64,000 nt of DNA, taken from NCBI GenBank assembly GCA_965178125.1, contig OZ237736.1, positions 186,001-250,000 on the forward strand, in the 5' to 3' direction. Of the stretch, positions 45,111-56,296 are shown piece by piece. The DNA is from Bilabrum cf. latius. Lineage: Eukaryota > Bigyra: Bicosoecida > Bigyra > Bicosoecida. Made by a program: the position numbers and the translations under genes. Positions within the stretch are counted from its first letter, which is position 1; the number at the start of each line of letters is the position of its first letter. The notes beneath the pieces are model-generated. The model did no database searches. It saw only the letters and a list, made by a program, of their open reading frames with translations, and was not told the origin of the DNA.

Positions 45111-48100
45111 TCACAGACCCTGCGCGCCACCACCCTCACCCCCAGCTCCCGACCCCGCCCCAGCCAGCCCCGACACCCACACTCGCAGCCCCCCGCCATC
45201 GTCCCCCGTCGCCGCGAACCTCTCCTCCGCATCCACGTCGGCTGCCACCACCGGCCGCACGTGACCCGCCAGCCGCGCCAGCACCGCACCGGCCGCCGAC
45301 CTCGCGTGTGGGTCCACCACCGCCGCCTCCCCCGACTCGGACCCCACCAGGGCGCAGTCGCAGTGCTGCAGGAGAGCCACGCAGCCGTGGGGCGGGGCTA
45401 GCACTGGGTCCCTGGGGATCAGCGAGGGCCGCACCAGCAGGCTAGGGGCCAGCAGCCTCCCGTTCTCACGGGGATCCGCCCACCTCGCCAGCTGGGGCAC
45501 ACTCGCGGGCTTGCCGGCCACCACAGCGGAGGACAGCAGCCCGCCACCTGCAGCCGCCGCCGCAGCCGCCCGCGCGTGCAGATCCCCAGGCAGCAGCAGC
45601 AGCCTCACCACCCCCGCAGAGTCCAGCGCTGCCAGGCACGGTCGCCTGGCGAGACTGTCGTAGGGCCTGTACGCCAGCTCCAGCACGTACCTGCCTCCCG
45701 CCAGCGGCACGTCATCCGTGGCAGCAGGCAGCCCATTGCCGCCGGTCCTGCTTCTCCTCCCCACACCCCCAGAGGCGCCCATGGACCGACCCCCGTGGCT
45801 GCCAGACGAGGCACGGGAGGTGGCCCGCGCCCTGGCACCCATAGGAGACACAACGGCACCAGCACCAGCACCAGTACCAGCACCAGTACCAGCACCAGCA
45901 CCGCTCCTGGCCCCGCCCACGTGCCTCCCATGCGCAGACGAGCCCGAGGCAGACCCCCGAGAGCTCGACAGCACGGACCCCGCATCCGTCCCGATCGTGG
46001 CCGGGTCACCGTCCTCCCCCCACGTGTACTGCCTGCAGCTCTGGCCCGCCGACTCGAGCTCAAGTGCACCGCTGCTGCCAGTGCCCAGGCTACTCACACC
46101 AACACCACCACCACCACCACTTTGATCACCGCCCCCGATGCTGGCAGCGTCCTCTGCCACGGTCTCGATCGAGCCGCCCGCGCCTCCTCCTGCTCCTCCT
46201 GCCTGAGCACCCCCGCTGCCCCCGCCTCTGCTCACACGCGCCAGCACCCTCACGCCCACCAGGGGCCTCCCCGTCTTGGCCAGCCGCTGCATGGACCGCT
46301 CCAGCAGCAGGGCGGCGACCCTGCCCCGGAGAGTGCCCGCGAACACGGCCAGGCCAGACGGGTCGGCGCACAGGGCCGTCACCGGGGAGCCCAGCGCGAC
46401 CGTCTGCGTGGTCCTGCCGGTCGCCATGGACACCACGGACACCAGCCCGCGAGGATACGAATCACCACTCTCGGCACCGGCAGGGGGCAGCGCACCGGCA
46501 CCAGCACCTGCCATAGCTCCCGCCTGCAGACCCGGCCCCGCACCCACGCCGCGCCGCCCGTCCGCCGTGGCCACCCCTTCCGATCCACCGGTGGATGTGC
46601 CGGACCCTCCCCCGAACATCGACCGGAAGGACCCCAGGAAGCCCTGCCTGCTGCTGCTGCCACCAGCACCCCCATCCTCATCTCCATCGTCACCCACGCC
46701 CCCGTCCCCGCGCCCACCGGCAGGTCCATAGGCCCCTGCCAGCGACTCGCCCGGCCTCGACGACCGCGCCAGCACCACCATGCCAGGCAAGCCAGCCAGG
46801 AACAGACCGTGCGTCACGGGACTGGCACACGGAATCACGCGCGCCACACTCACACGGAGCTCGGGACCAGCGCCGCGCGATCCCGCGGAACCACCACCAC
46901 CACCACCACCGGTCGTCCACTGCACCCTCCACAGCACCACGGTCTAGTCCGTGCTGCACGTCAGCAGGAACGTCCCGTCCGTGCTCCAGCACAGCCCCGA
47001 CACCGCCCTGGCGTGTGCCCTGGCGCTGGGCAAGCCGGCGTCAAGCAGCGAGCGGGCGGCTGACTTGCCGTCCTGATCCGATCCCGGTCCACCGGTGGAT
47101 GCCTGCCTCTTCCGCCTGTCCTCCTGCTGCTTGCGCATGACAGCCTGCCACTTGGGCAGCGGGCCCGCACCGCCGTGCCCTGCACCCGATTCAACACCGC
47201 CCGATGCCGAGCCGGCAGAACTCGACCTAGATGCCGCACTGCCATGCCCTGCACCTTGGCTTTCATCTGCCGCCGAGTCCAGACGGGCCAGCGTCTCCAC
47301 CGTCGCGCCTCCCCGGCTGGACTCCCGGAAGATCCCGCAGACGGCCACTTTCCCGTCCTCTGTCCCGTAGGCGAACAGGCTCTGGATACTGGCCTGGCCA
47401 TCGGCAGTGGTCGATGATCCAGAGGCATTGCCTGGGCCTTCAGCACCTGCACTCTGACCTTCACCACTCCTCGTGACAGCCCGCCTGCCCCAGCTGTCTC
47501 TCCCTGGCAAAGCAGTGGGAGGGGCGAACTTCAGGCAGGTCACGCCGTGCATCTGCGGGACAGGCACCCACGTGGGCAGCACCGGCATGGGAGCCGCGCC
47601 CATCCCGATTCCGATTCCGGATCCTGTGCCGCCGCCGCCCACGGAGGAGCCTCGAGGCCGAGTGCTGCCCCCATCAGATCCGGTCCCCTGCTGCCCCTTG
47701 TTCCCTGTTCCTTTGCTGGCTACCCCCCCCATCGCTGAGGGTGGCAGCGGGAGGCCCCTCGAGACCATCCTGACCGCCTCCACAGCGGCTTTCTGCCGCT
47801 GCTTCTCCTCCTCTTCGGCCTCTGCGCGCTCCGCCTCCCGCAGCCTTCGCTCGGCTGCCACGGCGGCCTGTTGTTCCCTGGAACCCTGCCCCAGTTGCCC
47901 GCAGCCCGTCCAGTTCGCCAGCCCCCTAGGCACCCCCAGCCGCAGGCTCCGCCCCACGAGCCTGAACCCCTTCGACTTGCGGTGCTTGTTCCCTGGCTGC
48001 CCGTCTGTCCCACCCGCAGCGTCATCGGAATCTGATTCCGAGTCCATGTCGTCCTCGCTGCCAGCTGCCTCCTCGTCCTCCAGCCACCGCTGCAGCTTGG

Positions 48101-48773
48101 CCCTCTCGCTCCTCTCCGCCTGCAGTGCTCGCCTCACTGCCATGGCTGCAAGACGCTGCAGCACGATGGCCTCTGCTCGGCGGTGGATCCGATGGAATCG
48201 CTGCTTGAGGAGTGCCCTGCGCCACGCGCGGTACCTTCGCGGTGGCAGGTTCGGGCCGCCTGGCAATGCGGCGGTGGCTGCGGCCCCTCCTGCTGATGAA
48301 CCACCGTCGTTTGATTCGGCAACGCCTTGTCGCTCGTTTTTCGCTCTTTCTATGATCGATTCGATTGTGCCCTGCTGTATTGCATCTTTGTCCGGTCTGT
48401 CCGAAGATTCTGCATCATTATCGGTCGAAGTGGGACAAGGCTGCAAGTCTCCGAACCTGCTTGCTGCTTGCGAAGGCCTACTGGTCCGCCCTGTCGATTC
48501 ATCTTCTCCTTGAGGAGCCGAAAGAGCACTTGCAGCGGCCAAGATGGCATCGGCTCGCTTCTGTCGAAGGAGAGCGCGTCGATAGCTGGTATGTCGTGGA
48601 GCCACGGCTGCGAGGCGGTGCAAACCGCTCCTGTCATAAGCACCTCCAAGTACATCGCCAGTTAAATGTCGCAGGCCACCCAACCGAGAGTCGTCCAGCA
48701 CTTGAAGAGATCCAGCTTCGTAGTCAATGCCCGGCAGAAACTGGTTCGCAGCGACCGTTCCGACCGTAGACAT
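45111..48773 (-). CDS. WD40-repeat protein, intact copy (WDR44-like)
   Basis: ATG 48773 (MSTVGTVAANQF) to TGA 45111 gives 1220 residues; the frame extends further upstream without ATG, so an upstream exon is possible. The N-terminal 370 residues hold basic and acidic helical segments (RRYRAWRRALLKQRFHRIHRR; an EDDMDSESDSDD patch). WD40-type motifs follow: MHGVTCLKFAP, SIQSLFAYGTEDGKVAV, HARAVSGLCWSTDGTFLLTCSTD-TVVLWRV, VTALCADPSGLAVFAGTLRG and FAATGDDGGGLRVWV. TAG 46944 lies inside the STD-TVVLW blade, where both duplicated copies have CAG. The first blades recall WDR44-type scaffolds of membrane traffic, but that assignment is tentative. Its poly-Gly tract has only about seven residues. Confidence 0.72.
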
Positions 48774-49197
48774 CACGGCTGTGCTCGAAGGTGACGGCGG
48801 TAGAGCAGTTGTTCCTTGTAACAAAGATGCACAGTGTTGATGAGGACCTGGGACGCTTCTTTGGTGCTCTAGTGGAATGAAGCTCAAGCACGCGGAGTTG
48901 AAAAGGAGAACAAATATTTACCACGGCGAGCCGAAGGCAGGCCCAACACTGTGGGCCAACAGACCAGAGCTCCTAACTAGCCCCTCGTAAGCTTCAGTGC
49001 TCTGTCAAACAGAAGGTTAAGCAACCTAGGACATCATTCTACACCTGAGTGACCTCAAAACTTAGCCACGGTTCGAACGGTGCTGGAGCGGGGCACGTGC
49101 GTGCAGTTGCAGTGATCTATACCTATTTCCGTACGCAACAAAGCTGCTGCGTCGACGATTCGCATCAAGCCCCATTTTGCTGCCCAAACGAACGAGA
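48774..49197. promoter_or_regulatory. Divergent intergenic region, WD40 / GH3
   Basis: This 424-bp gap separates divergent starts. The first 110 bp stay open in the WD40 frame and may be a 5' exon or UTR. No named promoter element was recognised. Confidence 0.35.
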
Positions 49198-52029
49198 ATG
49201 AGAGTGCTAGCATCTGCAATAGTGGTTGGCATATGTTTGTCTCCCTTTTCGAGTGCGCAGACAAACACATCGGCCTGTGTAAAGTATCCTTCCCTGGCTT
49301 GGTGCGATCCAAGCAAGTCATTTGAGGACCGCGCCAGTGCGGTCATCGAGCTCATGACACTCGAAGAGAAGATCAACTAGACTGCAACATACACGCCGAA
49401 GGGTGTGGGTCAGGCGATTCCCCGGCTGCACTGGCCAGAGTTCAGCTATCACAGCGAGGGGCTCCACGGCTTGCGGAATTCGTTCGATACGCTCGGCCTT
49501 AACGCTACGCTCCTGCCGCAAGCGACGGGCATGGCAGCGACCGGAAACATTGATCTGATCGATGCCATGGGGTCGATGATGGCCCTCGAGGGCCGCGCGC
49601 TGAACAACGTCGCGCAGCAAAAAGGCGTGTGGTTTCCTCGAGGCGCAGCCCTCTTCATTTGGTCCCCGACCATGAATTTAGGGAGGCAGCAGTGGGGACG
49701 ATTTGGAGAGAGCATTTCCGAGGACCCTTATCTCCTCGGACTGTACAGCGCCCGCATGGTGAAGGCCCTTCAGGGCAACGGGTCGCACTACATCGCACTC
49801 GCCGCCACCTGCAAGCACTTCGCCGCGTATTCGCTAGAAGGGATCAAGATCGACGGGCACGACTACACTCGTCACAACTTTGACGCCATCGTGAGCGAGC
49901 AGGACCTCCAGGGCTCCTACCTGCCGATGATGAGGGCCTGCATCACACAGGCCAAGCCGGCGCAGGTCATGTGCTCGTACCCCGCGCTCAACGGGGTGCC
50001 CAACTGCGCCCACGGTGATCTGCTCGAGGGAACAATCCGGGGGAAGTGGGGCTATTCCGGTTTCGTTGTGTCGGACCAGGGTGCCATTTCCAACATCGGG
50101 ACGCCGGAGCCGCAGGGACACGGGTACACGAACGGGCTGGTTAATGGATCTGCCGTGGCCATCAACGCGGGCTGCGACCAGAACGATGGAGACATTTACG
50201 CGCATAACTTGGGCGATGCCGTGACCCAGGGCCTCGTGACCCAAGATCGGATCAACCTGGCCTTGAAGCGCACCCTGACGCAGCGCTTCGCAACGGGCAT
50301 CAACGACCCACCCGCCCTTGTTCCCTGGATCAAGATCCCACCGAGCGTGCTGGAGCAGCCATCCCACCAGGCACTCGCACTCAGGGCGGCGAGGGAGAGC
50401 CCAGCCTTGCTCGTGAACAAGAACGGCCAGCTGCCATGGAGCCTATCAGCCTCCTCCACGCAAGGTGCCCTGCGGAACCGGGGCGCCGCGCAGCAGATCC
50501 GCCGCATCGCAGTGATCGGCCCGTTGGCCAACAGCTCCCAGACAATGATGGGGGCGAAGGACGACTACCACCCGTCCTTCACGGTGACCTACCTGCAGGG
50601 ACTTATGGCGGTCAGCAAGGCGCTCCTTGACGGTGAGGGCGGGGGCAAGGAAGACCGGTGCGGACAGATTTTTGGCTCCGGGTCTGTACCCTACGGCGGC
50701 GAGGTGGACGGTATGCCGGAGGAGGTGCGGGCGCTAATGGGGGCAGTGCACCGAACCGTGAATCACTGCACTGCGGTGCCCGGTCTCTCCACCCTTCCGG
50801 TGCTGACCCCTGCTGATGCCTCTGCCGCCGTGTCTTCCCTCACGGTGAGGCAACTTGAGGGCACTGAGGGCCCCGAGGGCCGGATCCATTCGTACATCGT
50901 CCGCGGTATGGACGGCTAGGACAGTCTTCAGCTCGATTACGCGATCGGATGCACGAACACCAAGTGCCAGAATGACAAGGGCTTCGCAGCGGCATAGCAG
51001 GCGGCCACGGGCGCCGATGCCAGCCTCTTGTTCCTTGGGATCGACATTCTGATCGAAAAGGAGGGGCAGGACAGGCCGGGTGTTGACCTGCCCGGCATGC
51101 AGCAGGACCTCGCCAAGGCAGTGGCTGGATCCAGCAAGGGGCCGCTGGTTGCAGTGCTTGGTAACGGCGGGCCCGTGTCTGCGCCGTGGTTGAATGAGCA
51201 CGCCGATGCCGTCATCGATGCATTTGACGGCGGGCAGAGCGGGGGGCAGGCACTGGCAGAGATCCTGTTCGGGGAAGTGAACCCAAGCGGGATGATGCCG
51301 TACACCGCCGTGCCGCCTGCCTTCGTGAGTGCGGCGCCGCTGAACAACATGTCGATGCGGGCGGGACCAGGGCGGGGATACAGGTTCTACTAGCCCGACT
51401 CCATTGGGCCCGTGGTGTTCGCCTTTGGCCAGGGACTGTCCTACACCACCTTTGAGACCAAGTGGAGCGTGTCGCCGCCAGCCAACGCGAGCACGCTCCA
51501 CATGGCCGCACTTGAGGCCACCGTGACCGTCACCAACACGGGCAAGGTGGCAGGCGGTAAGGTCGTGCAGGCCTACATGAAGCTTGACGCTCCCGAAGAC
51601 GGCATCAGCGCAGGTGCCTACGCCCCTAACCCAGTGCTGTACGGGTACCAGAAGGTCTTCTTGAACCCTGGCGAGAGCAAGCAGCTGCATTTCTCCACGG
51701 CGACCGCTCTGTCTGCATCCAGCCGTGCGCTAGAGCCCACGGATGCTGCCATGGAAGCCATGGATGCATCGGCGCGCGATGCAGGCCTTGTCAGTTAGGA
51801 GGACCTGTACCTTCTGGCCGAAGCCAGCCTCGGCTGGTGCGCGGCGTGCGACGTGGATTCGGAGGGGCAGCGGTGGCTGCGGCCCGGCCGGTACGTGCTG
51901 TCGATCGGCGCCGGCAGTGCGGATGAGGCGAGGAGGATAGCGAGAGGCGAGCTGGATGCGGCTGAGGTGCACGCGGCGCATGCCGTGGTGCGGGCGACAG
52001 GGCCCAGGGTCCTTGTGCCAGCGGTTTGA
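49198..52029 (+). CDS. Secreted GH3 beta-glycosidase
   Basis: ATG 49198 starts the signal peptide MRVLASAIVVGICLSPFSSA. The intronless frame of 943 residues ends in TGA and contains TAGs at 49378, 50917, 50995, 51391 and 51796. GH3 landmarks: MTLEEKIN, EGLHGL, FPRGAALFIWSPTMNLGR, RFGESISEDPYL, CKHFAAYS, MCSYPALNGVPNC, and the nucleophile motif FVVSDQGA near residue 290. The second domain has GGPVSAPW and GLSYTTF, followed by a fibronectin-III-like C-terminus. The layout is closest to beta-xylosidase/beta-glucosidase-type GH3. It should release terminal sugars from oligosaccharides outside the cell, complementing the endo-acting GH16 gene. It lies beyond the duplicated region. Confidence 0.9.
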
Positions 52030-52224
52030 TATGGATCTGACTCAAATAGCACTGTTACATTATAGGTATGTTTCATCTAAATGCTAGACCGTAGTTGTGC
52101 GTTTGGGTGCTCCTGCTAATAATGTATCGAATGGGAGGAGTCACGCCGATCCGGATCCTGGTGAGAGTCAGCGTCGGTCAGGAGAGCTCGTCTCACCCCC
52201 CCACCCCCCCACTCGGTCGCTCGT

Positions 52225-53427
52225 TTAGATTTCCGCGCCGGCCTCCTCCAGCAGCTTCACGCACTCCTCATGGGCCCCCGCCTTTGCTGCCGCCAGCGGA
52301 GTCACCATCGTGCCGCCCAGCTCGCCCTCGATCTCCAGCCCGCCCGCCAGCTTGCCCAGCCTCAGCCTCCTGGCCAGCTCCAGAGGCCTGCCATCCCTTG
52401 CGCTCTCGAAAATGTACCCTGCGTCCCTCACGGTGTCCGTGGTCCTGCGCCACCTCAGCAGGGCATTCCTACGTTGTTCCCTGGGATCCCAGCCGAGCAC
52501 GTGGTGCCTTGCCTGGTCCTCCCTGGGACAACGACCGAAGAACTAGCGTACTGCGATGGTGGCGCGATCTTTGCCGCGAGTTTTGGTCGTGCAAGCGGCT
52601 TCCAGGGCGTGCATGAGTGATAGCAACGCCTAGTCTTCGGTCCTGCACCGGAGAGGAGCCGTTCTCCTGGGGCCTCCGTGGTCCTTGATTGGGATGCCTC
52701 CGTATAGCTCTCTCTGCAGCTGCCTCCAGGCGTTCAGGTGGTGGTCCCGGACCGTCTTCTTGCGGTGCAGGTGCGGGTTTGCTCCGTGCATGAGCAGGTA
52801 CAAGCAGGCTGTGACGTTCTTCTGCTCGCACACCGCGATGAGCGCTGTCCAGCCGTTGCTATCCTGCGCGTCGACATCGGCGCCGGTTAGAACGAGCTGC
52901 TTCACTGTGCCCATGTGCTTGTGCTTAGCAGCCACGATGAGCGGGGTCTAGCCTTTCTGAGAAATGAGTAAACAGTGATATATTTGGGAAGCATAATGCA
53001 ATTGCTTGGCGTCCCTGCGGCTCGCAAGATCTGCAGTACTAGTTGCTTACCGAGTCCCTCAGTTCAAGGTTTGCACCAGCTTCAGCGATAGCTTTGGTGC
53101 ATTTCTACCATCCATAACGAGCAGCATAGTGCAGTACTGTCCACTTTGTCTCAACGTGATGCTTGCCCTGCGTAGGTCGACCAGACTAGGCAACGGAACG
53201 GGTCACACGATCCTTTCTCCAAAGACTGCAAACCCATTACATAGCCTGTGATATCCGTTCCAGGGTAAAAGTTAGACGGTATTTCTCACTGGATCTGGGT
53301 CTGGGTAGTTCAAATGCCTAATCAGCGTCGAGTGATACTTGCCTTCCCTCGGAGTTGTCAGAAGGTGCATGATATCTTTCGCCTTCCGGGCACGGGCAAG
53401 CTCTACAAATTCTTGTGCCTTATGCAT
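52225..53427 (-). CDS. Ankyrin-repeat protein, multi-exon
   Basis: The last exon (52956-52225) ends in TAA, the only TAA terminator among recognisable genes here. It reads KG, TAG, TPLIVAAKHKHMGT, then DVDAQDSNGWTALIAVCEQKN, an unrelated linker, and a last repeat TPLAAAKAGAHEECVKLLEEAGAEI. The preceding exon (about 53173-53051) reads WTVLHYAARYGW, TAG, KCTKAIAEAGANLELRDS; its donor GTAAGC and the next acceptor TTTCTCAG join in phase 0. A first exon probably starts at ATG 53427 (MHKAQEFVELARARKAKD), but its splice to exon 2 is unresolved, possibly with a GC donor. The role is protein binding, partner unknown. Confidence 0.68.
52957..53050 (-). other. Intron in ankyrin gene
   Basis: It is a 94-bp intron with donor GTAAGC and acceptor TTTCTCAG. 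Splicing joins ELRDS to KG-TPLIVAA and restores the ankyrin consensus. Confidence 0.8.
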
Positions 53428-53628
53428 ATCAAATATATTCACACTGTTTGACTAGTAAAGGTTGGACAAAGCTCATTTACTCGTCGATTCTCGCAAAGCT
53501 GGAGCCAGGAACGTTCTGCTGCAGTTCGTTCTCGGTCGCTAAGGAAGGCGGCAGGTCGAGCTGTGCAAGAACAAGCCCGCCAACTCAGCACCATAATACA
53601 GCGGTGCTGTCGAAACGCGTGCCACCCT

Positions 53629-54579
53629 TCAGTCCGCTGGAGCTGCCACTGAGCTCGCATCTTGGCCGGCCATGCCGACCACCCCTGACTCGCTCGAAGC
53701 AGCCGGCGCCGCTGGTCCACCTGCGTCAGCTGCGCGCGGGGCAGTGTCGCTCGCGTCATTCTGTGCAGAATCGGTGACTTCTACCCTCCTGCGCTTCCGC
53801 CCGGCCCCGAATGCCTTGCCGCCGTCAGCACGAGGCACCGCATGCGAAGCATCCGCCGGGGTACCCTCTTCGGCTGCCGTGCGGCCTGCATCGCCCGCTG
53901 CAGCGTCCCTTGCAGCCTGCACGTGCTTCTTCAGGGCTTCTTTGCACTCCGCGAGGTGCCTCCGCAGGCGGGCAGCCTCGTCCTGCCACTGTCGTTTCTG
54001 GACCTCGGCTGCTTCCGCACGGGCTGCCGCGGCTGCTGCCTGGGCGCCCGCGCGCTCCGCTGCTTCTTTCCATTCTAAAACCACCTGTGCGCGCTCCCTG
54101 CGATCAGCTTCTTCTGATTGCGTGCCGCTATTTGCTGCGAAAGACCCGAGGTGCAGAGCGAGGGCGGCCTCGCAGCGAGTTGCTCGCTCTGCGTTGGATT
54201 CCAGAACCGCTGCAGTACGGGACTAAATGGTAGCAGCAGCCGCAAGGGCTGCAGTAGATCGTTGTTGTGCCTCAGCTGCTCGTCCTGCATCACTGCTCAG
54301 TAGCTTGAATTGCTGCACTGCTGCCTGCCCGGCGCTGAGCATCCCTTGAACGAGCTGTTCGAGCTGCTCCACGGCAGGGCGAATCGAAGCAGCCTTGTCT
54401 ACACCTCCAGCAGAACAAATAGACTTTGCACAGAGCATGAATGGCTCAACTCTAGGTAGATCAGCTAGCTCAAAACTGCCTCCCGTTGCTTTTGACGAGT
54501 TGCTCTCGTTCGTCCTGCTGGCGCTGGCTGCTCCTGGATCCGCATCTATTTCAGAGTCTTCAAATTCTATCTACATCAT
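53629..54579 (-). CDS. Ala-rich coiled-coil protein, unrecognised
   Basis: ATG 54579 to TGA 53629 gives 316 residues through TAGs at 54571 and 54223. The acidic start (IEFEDSEIDADPG) leads into an Ala/Gln/Glu-rich coiled coil (EQLEQLVQGMLSAGQAAVQQF, then EWKEAAERAGAQAAAAAARAEAAE and LRRHLAECKEALKKHV). A basic GRKRRRVEV patch near the C-terminus looks like a nuclear localisation signal. The 5' end is uncertain: the frame remains open to ATG 54783, and possible splice donors lie at 54775-54780. No family was recognised. Confidence 0.5.
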
Positions 54580-55481
54580 TGATGCATCTCTTACTGCGTT
54601 TAGCTCTTTCTACCTCTGAAGGCTGAGCTGAACAGTTTGCAGGCTTGCTTGCTCGGTCTTGTGCGAGCAGCCTACCTTTCTCAAGCAGCTGCTCGGGTCT
54701 GCACTTCCGTTGTGCGTGTAGAGACCCTGGGTACTTGAAATGCACCCTTCAAGTATTTCGAGTGCAACATCCCACTCACCCATGGGAATTCGGTAGAATT
54801 GTGTCTGCACTGAGTAGAGCTTGCGACCGAGCGAGCACTTCCGGCTTTGTCTAGGGCAATTGCTCCATGCATTAATTGAGGAATGTAGCACGAATAACGT
54901 TCTCACAACATACCAACACACTTCAATATATCTTCGTATATGTTTGCAAGTAGAAGGCCCCGTTCTTACTATTTTTCAGTATGGCGAGGTCGTGACGCGA
55001 CGCATATCTGCAAGTCTTGCAAACCCCGACACCGTGACCCCAGGCAGGGCCAGCCAAGGCTATCCTACACGTCTATCCATTAAATTTTCGCAACAAGGCA
55101 AGGATTTGTGTGTCCTTTTACCTCTCCGAAGGATATTTGGACCATAGTTCACAGTCGGAGGTCACTACTGCGTCGAACGGGCGGAGACCACCAATGAAGT
55201 ATCAGCCAGGCAGAGACTCTAATCGAGGTCTAGATTCATACGCCCGGAAAATGTCTGGCTGATATACCCTTGCTCATTGTCTCGGCAGTGCCATTTGCCT
55301 GGACGGGCTGTGCATCAGCTTGCCCTGCCCAGGCCCGACTGGCAGTCCCATCCGCTTCCAACGACACTGCCAGTGGCTGCGGTGCCTCCGCTTCGACAAG
55401 ATAGCCGCGACATGAATGGTAAATTCAGGTTGTAGCGGGGACGAAGGGGCTATACTTTGCACCCAAGTACACGGTGCAGCC
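54580..55481. other. Mostly unannotated region
   Basis: The left 200-300 bp may contain 5' exons of the coiled-coil gene. I see no recognisable gene in the remainder. Confidence 0.4.
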
Positions 55482-56153
55482 CTATTTTAAGCAGCATTTA
55501 TCTGTTCCGCGAGTGTTGGACGTTGCACTATTGCACCAGGTTACCAGGTCTTGGTACACGACTGGCGACTCGTGGACATGGGTCTCAACCAGAACATAGT
55601 TCTGTAAAGCCAGGCTGAGTGGATTGATATCAAAGTTCTCGCCTGGTGGCCCAAGCGGGAGCCGCAAGGCCGTGAGTAGCGCACCTAGCTCTGTGGATTG
55701 GTGCCGAATTGTGACGATGAGCGTGGTGCAGAGGAACACATTGCCCCTCGCTGATGCAGCACGGTTGGCACCGGTGGCCCCTGCTGCGAACACCTGTTGG
55801 TCTAGCCCATCAGAGGACGAGGGCAGTGGACGATGTCAGTGCCACCACCAGGGCCATGATTTCGTAGGTGCTGCGAATGGGATCTGAGATTGAGGTCGCG
55901 CGTTGGGCGCAGCACCCGCTTGAGGTGCAGGATCAGATGCGACGCAGCGGATCGGAGGAGTGAGCGGTCGAGGAGGCCAGTCCAGTGATGCAGAGCAGTA
56001 GCAGCGACCATATAACAGAGACGCATGTGATTCACTATCCTCGGCGATGACGATTTGTATTGCGTCAAAGCTGGCAATAATCAAAGACACATCCATTTTC
56101 ATCCAATGGTACCATCCACGACTTGACACAGACGCAATGATGGTCTTCGGCAC
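55482..56153 (-). pseudogene. Decayed paralogous fragment of the receptor-like gene
   Basis: The minus strand reads EIMALVVALTSSTALVL, then after a TGA and shift SSDGLDQQVFAAGATGANRAASARGNV. This parallels TVMAVLVALTSSTTLVL ... TTDGLQVATAGASGAGRAASAMSNM in the intact gene at 56297-61546. About 15 residues are missing and the frame is shifted. Flanking sequence on both sides no longer aligns by eye. Confidence 0.6.
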
Positions 56154-56296
56154 GGCAGTGCTGGTCCTGCCAGCTCACGTGGCGCCGCCCTGCCTGCAAC
56201 CGCTCAGATAAACCAACCAGGTGCTGCCGGAACAACAGAACCTGATCCGAATAACACAATCACAGACTGGGCCCCAGTGCCTCAAGAACTGCGGAC

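Larger units (their letters stand above)
38044..46380. repeat. Tandem segmental duplication unit 3 (near-identical part)
   Basis: It is near-identical to 28190-36526. Beyond about 46380 the sequence diverges and continues into the intact WD40 gene instead of a truncated one. Confidence 0.88.

Noticed and set aside
54610-54921. Separate 103-codon gene upstream of the coiled-coil protein
   Set aside because: It is in the same frame as the coiled-coil gene and joined by TAG, but has no conserved features. It is more likely 5' exon, UTR or chance extension.
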